A stretch of 64,000 bases of DNA from SKPS01 sp964469215 (GCA_964469215.1 CAYXYB010000001.1:797704-861703), one strand, 5' to 3'. Positions 1-9,648 are shown, numbered from the stretch's first letter. Numbers and translations: made by a program. Notes: a model not told the origin generated them from the letters alone.

Positions 1-11
1 ATAAAAACGAT

Positions 12-19
12 TATTTTTG
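12..19 (+). promoter_or_regulatory. dnaX -7 box (TATTTTTG), leaderless arrangement
   Basis: TATTTTTG matches the Bacteroidota -7 consensus TAnnTTTG. The final G of the box is four bases before the A of the dnaX ATG. In this promoter class transcription starts about four bases after that G, so the predicted first base of the mRNA is the start codon itself. The -33 region lies outside the window, so only half of the promoter can be judged. Confidence 0.5.
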
Positions 20-22
20 GGC

Positions 23-1786
23 ATGGAAAACTTCATTGTATCTGCCCGCAAATACCGTCCATCTACTTTCAATGCAGTTGTTGGACAGGACAATATAGTT
101 CAGACACTTAAGAATGCAATAAAGAACGATTCTCTTGCACAGGCATTTCTTTTCACCGGCCCTCGCGGCATTGGAAAAACGACTTGTGCCCGTATTCTTG
201 CCAAGACAATAAACTGTCTAAACCTTCAACCAGACATAGAACCGTGCAATGAGTGCGAGTCATGCCGTTCGTTCAATCAGCTAGCATCCTTCAACATACA
301 GGAGCTTGATGCGGCATCAAACAATTCGGTTGACGACATACGCACCCTTGTTGACCAGGTGAGGATACCGCCTCAGGCCGGCAGGTATAAGGTTTATATT
401 ATTGATGAGGTGCATATGCTTTCATCCAGTGCCTTCAATGCATTTCTTAAGACTCTTGAGGAGCCACCCGCTTATGCTAAGTTTATCCTGGCCACCACCG
501 AGAGGCACAAGATCATCCCTACAATACTATCTCGTTGTCAGATATACGATTTTAAGAGGATATCTGTGACAGATATAGCAAAGCATCTTTCATGGGTTGC
601 AGGACAGGAGCAGATCACATTCGAAGATGAGGCACTTCATGTAATTGCACAAAAGGCTGACGGGGCGCTGCGTGATGCATTGTCTGTATTTGATCAGATA
701 GTGAGTTTTTCAGGCAGGGACATCACCTACAAAAATGTGATAGAAAATCTCAATCTGCTTGATTACGAGTACTATTTCAGGATGATTGAGGATGTTGGCA
801 AACATGACATTCCGGCCTGTCTTATTATACTTGCGGAGATCATTGACAACGGATTTGACGGGCAGAACTTTATAAACGGACTAGGTGAGCACATACGCAG
901 CCTTTTATTGAGCAAGGACAGGGCAGTGGCAAATCTGTTGGAGGTTAGTGAAGGCATCAGGCCAAGGTATATTAATCAGGCAGCTCAGTTTGATATCGTA
1001 TGGCTTGTCAACGCTCTGGATCTGATTTCCAGGGCTGATCTCAACTATCGTGCGGCAAGCAGCAAAAGACTGCATCTCGAATTGCTTGTGATGCAGCTAT
1101 GTGAAACCCGCCGTATTGCTGACGAAAAAAAAAAGCCTGAACCCATAGCCGTAACCCTTCCTGAGAAGGCTGAGGTTGCAAAGCCATTATCCGTCAATCC
1201 GCCGGCAGTAGAGAAGGGTCAGGAACCCCAGGTGAAAGTTTTTTCTGAAAAGCCTGAGCCACAGGATGAAATCAAACCTGCTGATACATCTGTTGCAGAA
1301 CCAGGGATTGTGCCGACAGGAGAATCCAGGAAGAGGATAACCATACGCGATCTTATGGGGTCGTCAGAGAGTTCTGGAAAGGATGATGATAATGATGCTG
1401 ACGAGGATCGAGGTGCTGATACAGAATCACTTAACCCTGAAGTCATTCAGGATCTGGTAAACAGATATGCGGAGACGATATCAGGAGATTCGCCAAGTTT
1501 TGCTTCGGCAATAACAGCCAAACCGGTAAAAACAGAACCTGATAACAGGGTAATTATAACCTTCACAAACAAGGTTGCTGCCGATCCGGTTCACCTGAAA
1601 GCATTAAGGGGATATCTCCGTGAGAAACTTGGGGGTTTATATTTCAAACTGGAATCTTATATAGACGACACCGCAGCACCTGTAAAGGTGATTCTCACAG
1701 CCAGAGAAAAATATACCCGGATGATTAGTGAACATCCGGGTATTGAAACTTTTGTTAAAAGGCTGAACCTTGAGCTTGATGAATAA
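23..1786 (+). CDS. dnaX: DNA polymerase III subunit gamma/tau
   Basis: This is the clamp-loader ATPase of the replicative polymerase. Visible motifs are Walker A (GPRGIGKTT, about residue 46), four zinc-binding cysteines (C65, C75, C78, C81), Walker B (IIDEVH, about 126) and the SRC sensor (about 170). After the collar domain comes a low-complexity linker and a C-terminal tau-like domain, 587 residues in all. I start at ATG 23 rather than the in-frame TTG at 17, because the ATG gives the usual MENFIVSARKYRP opening and sits next to the -7 box. An A10 run at 1125-1134 (residues 368-371) is followed by TGA in the -1 frame. Slippage there would give a gamma-like product of about 372 residues. 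The gene is convergent with the next one, three bases apart. Confidence 0.97.
   Translation: MENFIVSARKYRPSTFNAVVGQDNIVQTLKNAIKNDSLAQAFLFTGPRGIGKTTCARILAKTINCLNLQPDIEPCNECESCRSFNQLASFNIQELDAASNNSVDDIRTLVDQVRIPPQAGRYKVYIIDEVHMLSSSAFNAFLKTLEEPPAYAKFILATTERHKIIPTILSRCQIYDFKRISVTDIAKHLSWVAGQEQITFEDEALHVIAQKADGALRDALSVFDQIVSFSGRDITYKNVIENLNLLDYEYYFRMIEDVGKHDIPACLIILAEIIDNGFDGQNFINGLGEHIRSLLLSKDRAVANLLEVSEGIRPRYINQAAQFDIVWLVNALDLISRADLNYRAASSKRLHLELLVMQLCETRRIADEKKKPEPIAVTLPEKAEVAKPLSVNPPAVEKGQEPQVKVFSEKPEPQDEIKPADTSVAEPGIVPTGESRKRITIRDLMGSSESSGKDDDNDADEDRGADTESLNPEVIQDLVNRYAETISGDSPSFASAITAKPVKTEPDNRVIITFTNKVAADPVHLKALRGYLREKLGGLYFKLESYIDDTAAPVKVILTAREKYTRMISEHPGIETFVKRLNLELDE
1125..1143 (+). promoter_or_regulatory. 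Putative dnaX slippage site (A10 run plus -1 frame stop)
   Basis: Ten consecutive adenines (1125-1134) read in frame as GAA AAA AAA AAG. Adding one A, or a -1 ribosomal shift, gives AAA GCC TGA, so translation stops one codon after the run. Losing one A also leads to a stop (TAG) five codons later. The run lies exactly at the end of the collar domain, where E. coli and Thermus dnaX produce gamma by frameshifting and transcriptional slippage respectively. A weak 5-bp hairpin (1156-1169) follows. That slippage actually occurs is inference. Confidence 0.55.
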
Positions 1787-1789
1787 GGG

Positions 1790-4603
1790 TTATTCAACCG
1801 GCAACTGGATGATCTCTATCAGGTTTTTTCCTGAATAGTATTTTTTTGTTGCCTCCTGAACATCCTTTGTTGTAATACTCCTGACGAGTTTGGTATATTC
1901 ATCGGAATTAAGGTTATTCTGGTTGTTTTCATATAAGAATTTCAACCCTCTCAGCCAGAACCTGTTTTCTTTAACCTGCTCAGCTCTCTCTTTAAGTTTG
2001 TTTTCAATAACATTGTCAATTTCCACCTGAGTAGGGCCTTCATCACTCATAAGTGCTATTTGCTGATGGATGATAGCAGTAAGTTCATCAACACGTTCGG
2101 GTGCACATGTGAAATATGCCATCAGCCTGTATGTAGCGACAGGTTGCTGGCTCATGTTTGTCTGAACAGAAACGCCGTAAGTTCCACCCTCCTGTTCACG
2201 GACAGTTTGAATGTATTTAACATCCAGGATGTCGTTAATGAAAGAGAGGAGCATTCTTTCCCTTGCAGAATAGTTGAATTCACCTCCTTGCATCACAACT
2301 ACAGTAGCTTTAGGCACCTGCATTGGGGTGAAAATTCTCTTTTTAATAACACCCTGGGCGGCATACTCCTTGCGATCAATCCAGTTTTCTTTATTTTTTG
2401 TTGAAGGAATACTGCCTATATATTTCTCTATCAGTGGTTTTGCTATAACAGGGTCGATGTTTCCAACAAAATAGAAGATCCAGTCGCCTGCATTGTTAAA
2501 CCGCTCCCGGAATATTGTGGGCATTTTGTTGAAATCTGCCTCTTTTAGCATATCAGCAGTCATAGGCCTGCGTCGTGGATGGTTGTTATAAAGAGTGTTT
2601 AAGAGGGTATCGGAGAAAGCAGATCCCGGATCGTTGGCTCTGTTTTTAAGAAGGGCAACCTGTCTGTTAAGGAATGACTGGAATGCCTGTTCATCTTCAC
2701 GTGGCTGCATAAAATAGAGATTTACCAGCTCAAGCATTGTAACAAGATCACGAGGTGTTGTGCTTCCGTTGAAACCTTCGTCAAGTGCTCCGATATAGGG
2801 CGTGAGCCTTATCACCTTGTCGGCCAAAAGCTTTCCGAGTTCTATGTTGTTGAATTCGCCAATACCGCTCATATCAATCACTGTACTAGTGTATTGTGCG
2901 GTGATAAGGTCTGTGTTTTCATACAATGATGTTCCACCTTTGCTGTATGCAGAAAAAAGGATCTCATCTTCCTTGAACTTAGTGGGCTTGATGATCACTT
3001 TGGCGCCATTGGAGAGTGTCCATTCATAATGTCCCGTTTTGGCGTCGATCCTCTCTTTTTTTACCTTTCCCGGTTTTATGGCAATATTGTGAAGAGGTTT
3101 GGCACTGACATTATCGACGTAAGCTTCAACATCAGCTTTTTCCGCTGCTTCAACAATACCCAGAAGTATCTTCTCATCGGGCAACTTATCGGCATAAGCT
3201 TCGGGGGCGGTAAGTACAACCACAAGGTTTTTATCTGTAATCCACTTTCCGGCAAGAGCATTAACCTCTTCAAGAGTTATCTCCGGCATGAAGGCTTTTA
3301 ACATCTCATATTCAAACTCTATTCCGGGGAAAGGCTCATTGTCGAGAAAATGAGAATAATACTCCCAGCAGAAACTCTCCGACTTTCGGTTGTTACGTTC
3401 GTTGTATTGTTTTTCGAGAGAGGCAAGGTATTCCCTTTTCGCACGATCGAGCTCGCTCTCAGTAAAACCGAATTTGAGCACCCTGGTGTTTTCTTTCACA
3501 AGTGCATTCATGGCTTTGGTGGGATCAGGGTTATTAAGGGACGCCATTGCCATGTACATATCAGTTGATTTGACAAAATTTGTGTAAGCACTCATTGCCC
3601 CCACAAAAGGAGGTTCTGCCTGTTGAACAAGTTCGTTCAGGCGTGAGTTGAGCATTGAATTATACAACTCCTGTTTGAGTCTGTTTCTTGAATATTCGAG
3701 AAGCTCCTTGTCGATGGCGGCAGGATGTTTATAAAGCATCATCACCTGCATCATTCTTGCTTCCTTGTCGGTTACGATTGCAACCCTGGTGTCCTCATGG
3801 CTTGGAACCATTTCAGTGTGTCGTTCCCTGGGAAATGTTTGCTTTGGAATCTGGGAGAACATATCCACTATCTTTTTTTGCATCTCCTTAGGGTCGAAAT
3901 CACCAACAGCTATAATTGCCTGAAGATCGGGACGATACCAATCTTCGTAAAAGCGGCGAAGAACATCATATTCAAAATTAAGGATAATATTCATGTCGCC
4001 AATAACATCATGGGTTGCATATTTTGATCCTTCGAAAAGGGTGCGGAAATAGGCATTACGAATCCTTCTCTGGCTTCCCATACCTGTACGCCACTCTTCG
4101 TGGATCACCCCTCTCTCTTTGTCAACCTCCTCATTCTCCAAAGATACCTGGCAGGCCCAATCATACAGAATAAGCAAAGCCGTATCGACATTTGCAGGTT
4201 TTTCAAGTGGTACATTCTGCAACATATAATTTGTGACATCATGGCTGGTGAACGCATTTATTTCAGGCCCGAATTTCATTCCGATGGATTGAAGATAACG
4301 GATTATCTGATCCTTCTCAAAGTTTTTCGTTCCGTTGAAACACATATGTTCAATAAAGTGGGCAAGCCCGTTCTGATCGGGGTCTTCCTGAATTGAACCG
4401 GCATTAACCACAAGCCAGAATTGCGCACGGTCTTTAGGCTCAGCATTATGACGTACGTAATAGGTAAGGCCATTCGGCAATCGGCCTATCAATACATCTT
4501 TATCAACAGGGAAGGGTTGTTTTACGTTGAACTGCCCTTGAGCATTGGAAAGGTTGAAGCCTGCGAAAATCAGGAGTAAAAACACTAACTTTTTGATATA
4601 CAT
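1790..4603 (-). CDS. M16 family zinc metallopeptidase (pitrilysin/insulinase-like), secreted
   Basis: This 937-residue protein starts with a signal peptide (hydrophobic residues 5-16, cleavage near SNAQ). The inverted zinc motif HxxEH is present as H82-F-I-E85-H86, with the distal acidic segment EEVDKERGVIHEE about 80 residues later, as in active M16 peptidases. The C-terminal half is the second, inactive M16 clamshell half, so this is a full-length single-chain family member. It most likely acts in the periplasm or at the cell surface on peptides. It is monocistronic and convergent with dnaX. Substrate specificity cannot be read from the sequence. Confidence 0.93.
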   Translation of the reverse strand: MYIKKLVFLLLIFAGFNLSNAQGQFNVKQPFPVDKDVLIGRLPNGLTYYVRHNAEPKDRAQFWLVVNAGSIQEDPDQNGLAHFIEHMCFNGTKNFEKDQIIRYLQSIGMKFGPEINAFTSHDVTNYMLQNVPLEKPANVDTALLILYDWACQVSLENEEVDKERGVIHEEWRTGMGSQRRIRNAYFRTLFEGSKYATHDVIGDMNIILNFEYDVLRRFYEDWYRPDLQAIIAVGDFDPKEMQKKIVDMFSQIPKQTFPRERHTEMVPSHEDTRVAIVTDKEARMMQVMMLYKHPAAIDKELLEYSRNRLKQELYNSMLNSRLNELVQQAEPPFVGAMSAYTNFVKSTDMYMAMASLNNPDPTKAMNALVKENTRVLKFGFTESELDRAKREYLASLEKQYNERNNRKSESFCWEYYSHFLDNEPFPGIEFEYEMLKAFMPEITLEEVNALAGKWITDKNLVVVLTAPEAYADKLPDEKILLGIVEAAEKADVEAYVDNVSAKPLHNIAIKPGKVKKERIDAKTGHYEWTLSNGAKVIIKPTKFKEDEILFSAYSKGGTSLYENTDLITAQYTSTVIDMSGIGEFNNIELGKLLADKVIRLTPYIGALDEGFNGSTTPRDLVTMLELVNLYFMQPREDEQAFQSFLNRQVALLKNRANDPGSAFSDTLLNTLYNNHPRRRPMTADMLKEADFNKMPTIFRERFNNAGDWIFYFVGNIDPVIAKPLIEKYIGSIPSTKNKENWIDRKEYAAQGVIKKRIFTPMQVPKATVVVMQGGEFNYSARERMLLSFINDILDVKYIQTVREQEGGTYGVSVQTNMSQQPVATYRLMAYFTCAPERVDELTAIIHQQIALMSDEGPTQVEIDNVIENKLKERAEQVKENRFWLRGLKFLYENNQNNLNSDEYTKLVRSITTKDVQEATKKYYSGKNLIEIIQLPVE

Positions 4604-4698
4604 AATTATATATTAATTAAATTGGTGATAATAGGATTATTTTCTGAATTGTTACTGTGAAAACGGCATTTCAAAATGAACCTGAAACAAAAAGGTGT

Positions 4699-4707
4699 GC
4701 AAAATTA
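4699..4707 (-). promoter_or_regulatory. -7 box for the M16 peptidase (TAATTTTGC)
   Basis: On the minus strand TAATTTTGC fits TAnnTTTGC. The predicted start is near 4696, which gives a leader of about 90 bases. No clear TTTG is seen at -33, so this is a half-site call. Confidence 0.45.
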
Positions 4708-4801
4708 TAAAAAATTGCCATCATGTTGAAAAGATGACTGAATTTTAATTTCAGGATGAAGAAGATTACCCCTTTTTATCAGATGCGGTAACAATTTATA
4801 T

Positions 4802-4809
4802 TACTTTTG
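4802..4809 (+). promoter_or_regulatory. -7 box upstream of the acyltransferase (TACTTTTG)
   Basis: TACTTTTG matches TAnnTTTG and places the transcription start near 4813, about 40 bases before the ATG. No convincing -33 element is visible. Confidence 0.4.
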
Positions 4810-4852
4810 TCACCATGGAGGCTGTTTCAATAAGCCTAGCTACAAAACCCCT

Positions 4853-5419
4853 ATGATAAATATCATATACAGATTAATCCTTAACATGGCAGGCTGGAAA
4901 GTCAGTGACAACCATTGTCAGCTGCCTGAACAATCTATCCTGATTATTGCGCCTCATACAAGCATGTGGGATTTCATCTGGGGCAAGATGATGCTTTCAG
5001 TTCTTGGCCTTAGGGTGAAATTTCTTATCAAACAGGAAGCATTCTGGTTTCCCTTGGGCATTATCCTAAAAGCTATGGGCGGTATTCCGGTCAATCGAAG
5101 GAGAGGCAGAGTGATGATTCAACAGGTGGTAAACGTTCTGGAAAACAATAAAAAAGTAACAATCGTTATTACACCTGAAGGAACCAGAGCCCCGACAAAG
5201 AACTGGAAGAAAGGCTTCTACCATATTGCCATTAAAGCCGGTGTGCCTGTAGTAGCAGGATTTCTTGATTATGGGTCACTTACCTATGGTGCAGATCTTG
5301 TTTTTAAACCTTCGGGTGATTATGAAAGAGATTTTATAATGATCGCAAAGATATACAAAGGGAGGCAGGGGAAATATAAGGACAGGTTTCTGATTCCTGA
5401 AACCAACATAGAGGAGTGA
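4853..5419 (+). CDS. Lysophospholipid acyltransferase family protein (PlsC-like)
   Basis: Two signatures of glycerolipid acyltransferases are visible: HxxxxD (H35-TSMW-D40), the catalytic pair, and PEGTR (108-112), which binds the phosphate of the acceptor. The short length (188 residues) and the TMWDF-like context resemble the small PlsC-type acyltransferases of Bacteroidota rather than the roughly 240-residue 1-acylglycerol-3-phosphate acyltransferase. The protein probably transfers an acyl chain to a lysophospholipid or ornithine/amino lipid at the inner membrane. The exact acceptor is unknown. The gene is convergent with the SRPBCC gene, one base apart. Confidence 0.85.
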   Translation: MINIIYRLILNMAGWKVSDNHCQLPEQSILIIAPHTSMWDFIWGKMMLSVLGLRVKFLIKQEAFWFPLGIILKAMGGIPVNRRRGRVMIQQVVNVLENNKKVTIVITPEGTRAPTKNWKKGFYHIAIKAGVPVVAGFLDYGSLTYGADLVFKPSGDYERDFIMIAKIYKGRQGKYKDRFLIPETNIEE

Positions 5420-5420
5420 A

Positions 5421-5963
5421 TTATTTCTCCAGGATTGTTTTAAGGTTTTGCAAACCCTGGTTGAAATCATCCCCAAGCGACTGTTCCATGTTCATAAAAA
5501 CAAGCATCACATTGAAAGGATAATTTATCCTGCCGGTAATGCCCCAACGAACAAGGGTTTTGCCTTCTCCGGCATGCTCTGTTATCAGGTATACATCAGA
5601 TTCTGCTCTGAATGGCTTTATGAACCGCAACTTATAATCTATTCGTTCATACGGCTGAATGGCAACAATCTCCTGCTCCCCTTTACCCAGATTTTTGTCA
5701 GCGCTTTCCCATCCCGATATAAAACCTACGGTTCCGTCAATACCCTGATATATATGCTTCATTGAGGTATCCATCCTGCTCCATGCACTGTAATCATCCT
5801 GATTCTTCAACATCAGAAGGTAGTCGAATACTTCATCAAGGTCGCGCAAAACCTCAATCGATCTTTCTGCCTGATATTCTTTCTTTAAAAAAAAACCGGC
5901 AATCAATGGAATTATCAGTATTACGATCAGAATAATTCCAATAACCTTAAAGAATTTTGCCAT
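5421..5963 (-). CDS. SRPBCC (START-like) family protein with N-terminal membrane helix
   Basis: One strong transmembrane segment (residues 5-26) is followed by a roughly 150-residue domain that resembles polyketide cyclase/START-like SRPBCC proteins (pattern Y-A-R-S-I-E-V, then W-S-x-M-D and a late GKTLVRWGITG strand). These domains form a hydrophobic cavity for a small ligand. Here the domain would be anchored to the inner membrane. No catalytic residues are recognisable and the ligand is unknown. Such proteins are common single-gene units in Bacteroidota. Confidence 0.75.
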   Translation of the reverse strand: MAKFFKVIGIILIVILIIPLIAGFFLKKEYQAERSIEVLRDLDEVFDYLLMLKNQDDYSAWSRMDTSMKHIYQGIDGTVGFISGWESADKNLGKGEQEIVAIQPYERIDYKLRFIKPFRAESDVYLITEHAGEGKTLVRWGITGRINYPFNVMLVFMNMEQSLGDDFNQGLQNLKTILEK

Positions 5964-6088
5964 AATATTTTCGGGTTGGTTCGGTTTTAGTCTTTGGATG
6001 ACACAAAATTAATTCATTTAAACATATTTAGCAAGCTTTTTATTTTGATACGGCAATAAATTAATAAGACATAAGATCAAATGTGTTG

Positions 6089-6096
6089 TATCTTTG
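6089..6096 (+). promoter_or_regulatory. -7 box of the type IX-secreted repeat protein (TATCTTTG)
   Basis: TATCTTTG fits TAnnTTTG. The predicted transcription start is near 6100 and leaves a leader of about 40 bases. The -33 element is not clear. Confidence 0.5.
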
Positions 6097-6139
6097 ACGG
6101 GCATTCAATCCGAGAGGTTTGTAAAACACATTTTGTATT

Positions 6140-9100
6140 ATGAAGGTTCATGCTCACAGGTTTATATTCCTGTTGATCTTACTGATATTCACACTGAATA
6201 TCCCGGCACAGATCCACTATAGTGCCCATTCCATTTTCACAACCAGCCTTAATGTACCATGCCAGATAGTTTTCGACACATCTGGCAACCTTTTCATTGC
6301 CAACCACTCTTTTGCAAGTTATGCTGGCACTTTCCACAATACAATTGCTAAAGTTGATACAGCCGGAAACAAAACTGTTTTTTTGTCAGGTTATACATGG
6401 CCAAGCTCTCTTGATATCGACCAGCAGCAGAACATCTATTTTACACAAAACAATGCATCTTCAGATATAACCAAAGTTACCCCCACAGGTATCCCAAGCA
6501 CTTATGCTACTCTTCCGCACAGTCCGGGGCCAATATCGCTTTATCAATCAGGTGCAAGTATTTCTGTTTATACAAATTCACACTGGGGAGGCGCTGGAAT
6601 TTATAATACCACAGCTTTGAATACTTTTTCGCTTTTTGACGGCGGATATTATCTTGGTAATCAGGTTTCTGTTGATGGACAGTTTTTGTATGCATGGATC
6701 TCTGACACACTTTATAGGTTCAACACTTCAAATTCAGTACGTCAGGTTTGGGTTTCTAAGATCAAAGAATATAGCCCATGGGCACATAAGATTGGCCCTG
6801 ACAGTAACCTTTACCTCATAGGGAAGTCATTGTGTGACACCTCATTTCAGGCACTTTTTCGTGTAAACGGATACGAGGATGTAACAGAGATTATCACCGG
6901 CTTCCCAAAACAGAGTCAATACGGAGGGATGGCGTTCAGAATGACCCCCGGCAATCAGGTGGATGTTTACATTTCAGAAGTTGTTGATGGAAACAGGATG
7001 GATCCTTTATCAAACAGGATCATCAGATTTGATATGACAAATTCCACCCAGCTTTTTGTTCACCCTGATAGTATTCTCGGTTTGGATACTGCCATTTGTC
7101 AGCCATTTACAATCACAATGAACCAGGCTCAGGGTATTGCATCAGTACTCTGGTCAACCAATGACACAACGCAATCCGTTACAGTATCACAACCCGGGGT
7201 CTATTCTGTTTTACTTACTGATTCTCTAGGATGTCACTTTAGTGACACAATAAACATTCTGCCCTGTCAGACACCATTTCCCCCGTTTTTCACCGACACG
7301 ATAATCTGCGCAGGGGATTCGCTTGTGATATTTGCACCTTCAGTTACTAACCCGACAAACTGGCTTTGGTCAACAAACGACACAACTCCTTCAATTACAA
7401 TTGCGCCGGTACAATCAACGGTTATCACTGTTATGGTCACAAACGGCAACGACACTATCCTTGACACATGCAATGTTTATGTTGCTTATGCCAATGCAGG
7501 GCCAAACCTAACGATATGTTTAGGTGACAGTATTCAGCTTCAGGCCGGTGCTACAACATTTCCATATCACTGGACCCCTGCTGCAACGCTAAGCGATACT
7601 ACAATTTCAAACCCGATTGCATTTCCCCAGCAAACAACGGTGTATTATCTCACGGTGGAACATTGCAAAGATTCACTCTCAATCACAGTTGTCCCTTACC
7701 CGGTGGTAAGCCTGGGCAATGATACCACACTCTGCCAGGGGCAACCCTTAGCGCTTACACCTGGGGTTGCTTTCGCTTCATATCTGTGGTCAACAAATGC
7801 AACAACACCCTCTATTACTGTAACTCAAACCGGACAATATTGGGTGATAGTGAAAAATATTTTCAACTGTGAAAGCGCAGATACTGTGGAGGTTACTTAT
7901 ATTTCCAATCCGGTCATAACAATACAACCAAAGAGCGACACCATTTGTTCCGGAGATCAGTTGGTTATCAAAGCATCCTCGAACCTTACACCTGCATCAT
8001 ACTCATGGAGTACAGGTCCGGTTATTGATTCAATAGTAGTAAATCCTACCTCCATTAACACATATAAGGTAACTGTAACGTACCAGGGGTGTTCATCATC
8101 AGATTCATCCGTGATTTTTGTCAAACCTATACCGCATCCAACACTTTACACAAACAAAACCATGATTTGTGAAGGGGAGAGCACTGTAATACAGGCCGCT
8201 ACCATTTACCCGGCCGTTTCATATCAATGGAGTTCCGGGCAGTCAACAGCCATGATAATTGTTTCACCACTTACAACCACAACCTATACTGTTACGGCCA
8301 CTGTTAACGGTTGTTCATCTGACAGTTCTGTTGTGATACAGGTTAATCCTTTACCGGTGATAACACTCACTGTTGCTCCCCCTATTGTTTGTGAAGGTGA
8401 TACGGCAACATTCACTGCTGTCTCGAACATCTGGGGAACTCAGTTTCAATGGAGTAGTGGCCATACCGGGCCTCAGGCAAAGATCACACCGTTGGTGCCG
8501 ACTGTTCTTACAGTTACGGCAACAGTGAACGGATGCACTACCATCGATTCGTTGCCGGTGGGCACAAAGCCGGTCCCGGATATCATCGTTCAGGTGAGTA
8601 ATGATACAATCTGCGGGGGTGATACTGTAATAATGAGTGCCTCAAGCAGCATGGCGGGAGTGGTCTTTCTTTGGAGCACCGGGGTTTTTGCACCTCAGTT
8701 AATTGTCAATCCGAATATTACAACTTCATATACGGTTATTGCCACAGCTAACGGATGTTATTCTGACACAACATACACTATAGAGGTTCTACCCAATCCG
8801 CAACTCACGGTAACTCCAACTCCTCTGGAGTTCTGTGTCGGTGACCAGGTTACCCTTAACGTGAGTGCCGATTTACCCGGCACAACCTTCCTCTGGTCAA
8901 ACAACACACCGGGATCTTCAGTTTCATTCATAGCAACCCCTACGACAACCATGAGCGTTTCAGGATTCTACATGGGATGTGTAAGGACAGAATACCTGAA
9001 CCTTAATCTCATCGCACCTCCGGTGATCTCTTTGGACGAGGATGGTTTTATATGTGAGGGTGAAACGGTGATACTGACACCAACAGGCACCTATAATGAC

Positions 9101-9496
9101 CTGGTTTGGTGGGATGGAAGCACCGGCCTGCAGAATACGATATTTGAACCGGGAACTTTCTGGATAACAGCTTTTATCAGCAATTGTGCAAGAACAGATA
9201 CAGTGGTTTACCGAGAATGTTCAAAGCTTATAATTCCCAATGTCTTTACTCCTAACAATGATGGTTACAACAACTATTTCTATCCTGAGGCTAAGTCAAT
9301 AGAGATACGTTCAATGACAATCTATAACCGTTCCGGATCACAGGTCTACCATGAGGACAACCCCACTAAAGGGTGGGACGGCATTTCATTTGGGATGCAA
9401 TGTTCAGAAGGGATTTACTACTATGTGATAAAATATTACAATCCAATGGTAAAAACGGTTCAGGAGAAGGGTGGCGTGGTTCATCTGATGAGGTGA
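6140..9496 (+). CDS. Type IX-secreted surface protein: beta-propeller-like head, ten Ig-like repeats, type B sorting domain
   Basis: This 1118-residue protein opens with a signal peptide (cleavage near NIPAQ). Residues of about 30-310 look like an NHL/SMP-30-type propeller with repeated G-N-L-F/Y-I and D-x-x-x-N-I-Y-F patterns. About ten Ig/PKD-like repeats of 75-85 residues follow. Most begin D-T-x-x-C-x-G-D/E and end N-G-C or N-C, with a central LWS or QWSSG, so each repeat can hold one disulfide. The last 90 residues (IPNVFTPNNDGYNNYF, later YNRSGSQVY and GIYYYVIKY) are the gliding-motility-associated type B sorting domain, which directs export through the type IX secretion system and surface attachment. 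The role is probably adhesion or matrix. The ligand is unknown. Confidence 0.92.
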   Translation: MKVHAHRFIFLLILLIFTLNIPAQIHYSAHSIFTTSLNVPCQIVFDTSGNLFIANHSFASYAGTFHNTIAKVDTAGNKTVFLSGYTWPSSLDIDQQQNIYFTQNNASSDITKVTPTGIPSTYATLPHSPGPISLYQSGASISVYTNSHWGGAGIYNTTALNTFSLFDGGYYLGNQVSVDGQFLYAWISDTLYRFNTSNSVRQVWVSKIKEYSPWAHKIGPDSNLYLIGKSLCDTSFQALFRVNGYEDVTEIITGFPKQSQYGGMAFRMTPGNQVDVYISEVVDGNRMDPLSNRIIRFDMTNSTQLFVHPDSILGLDTAICQPFTITMNQAQGIASVLWSTNDTTQSVTVSQPGVYSVLLTDSLGCHFSDTINILPCQTPFPPFFTDTIICAGDSLVIFAPSVTNPTNWLWSTNDTTPSITIAPVQSTVITVMVTNGNDTILDTCNVYVAYANAGPNLTICLGDSIQLQAGATTFPYHWTPAATLSDTTISNPIAFPQQTTVYYLTVEHCKDSLSITVVPYPVVSLGNDTTLCQGQPLALTPGVAFASYLWSTNATTPSITVTQTGQYWVIVKNIFNCESADTVEVTYISNPVITIQPKSDTICSGDQLVIKASSNLTPASYSWSTGPVIDSIVVNPTSINTYKVTVTYQGCSSSDSSVIFVKPIPHPTLYTNKTMICEGESTVIQAATIYPAVSYQWSSGQSTAMIIVSPLTTTTYTVTATVNGCSSDSSVVIQVNPLPVITLTVAPPIVCEGDTATFTAVSNIWGTQFQWSSGHTGPQAKITPLVPTVLTVTATVNGCTTIDSLPVGTKPVPDIIVQVSNDTICGGDTVIMSASSSMAGVVFLWSTGVFAPQLIVNPNITTSYTVIATANGCYSDTTYTIEVLPNPQLTVTPTPLEFCVGDQVTLNVSADLPGTTFLWSNNTPGSSVSFIATPTTTMSVSGFYMGCVRTEYLNLNLIAPPVISLDEDGFICEGETVILTPTGTYNDLVWWDGSTGLQNTIFEPGTFWITAFISNCARTDTVVYRECSKLIIPNVFTPNNDGYNNYFYPEAKSIEIRSMTIYNRSGSQVYHEDNPTKGWDGISFGMQCSEGIYYYVIKYYNPMVKTVQEKGGVVHLMR

Positions 9497-9517
9497 TGAG
9501 TTCTGCTAAAAATATTT

Positions 9518-9549
9518 TTTGGTAGCAATAAAAAAGGGATTATTTTTGC
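9518..9549 (+). promoter_or_regulatory. tRNA-Val promoter (TTTG-N19-TATTTTTGC)
   Basis: TTTG at 9518-9521, a 19-base spacer and TATTTTTGC at 9541-9549 form a full consensus Bacteroidota promoter. The start should lie near 9552, about 22 bases before the mature tRNA. Confidence 0.8.
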
Positions 9550-9573
9550 ACACCGTTCTTCAAGGTAATTTTC

Positions 9574-9648
9574 GGGAGCTTAGCTCAGCTGGTTCAGAGC
9601 ACCTGCCTTACAAGCAGGGGGTCACTGGTTCGAATCCAGTAGCTCCCA
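9574..9648 (+). tRNA. tRNA-Val (anticodon UAC)
   Basis: The 75-nt sequence folds as a complete cloverleaf. The acceptor arm is GGGAGCT/AGCTCCC with discriminator A, the D arm GCTC/GAGC, the anticodon arm CCTGC/GCAGG with loop CTTACAA (anticodon TAC), and the T arm ACTGG/CCAGT with loop TTCGAAT. The 3' CCA is not encoded (ACAA follows). A consensus promoter precedes it, and a hairpin plus T8 tract follows within 10 bases, so it is a single-tRNA transcription unit. Confidence 0.97.
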
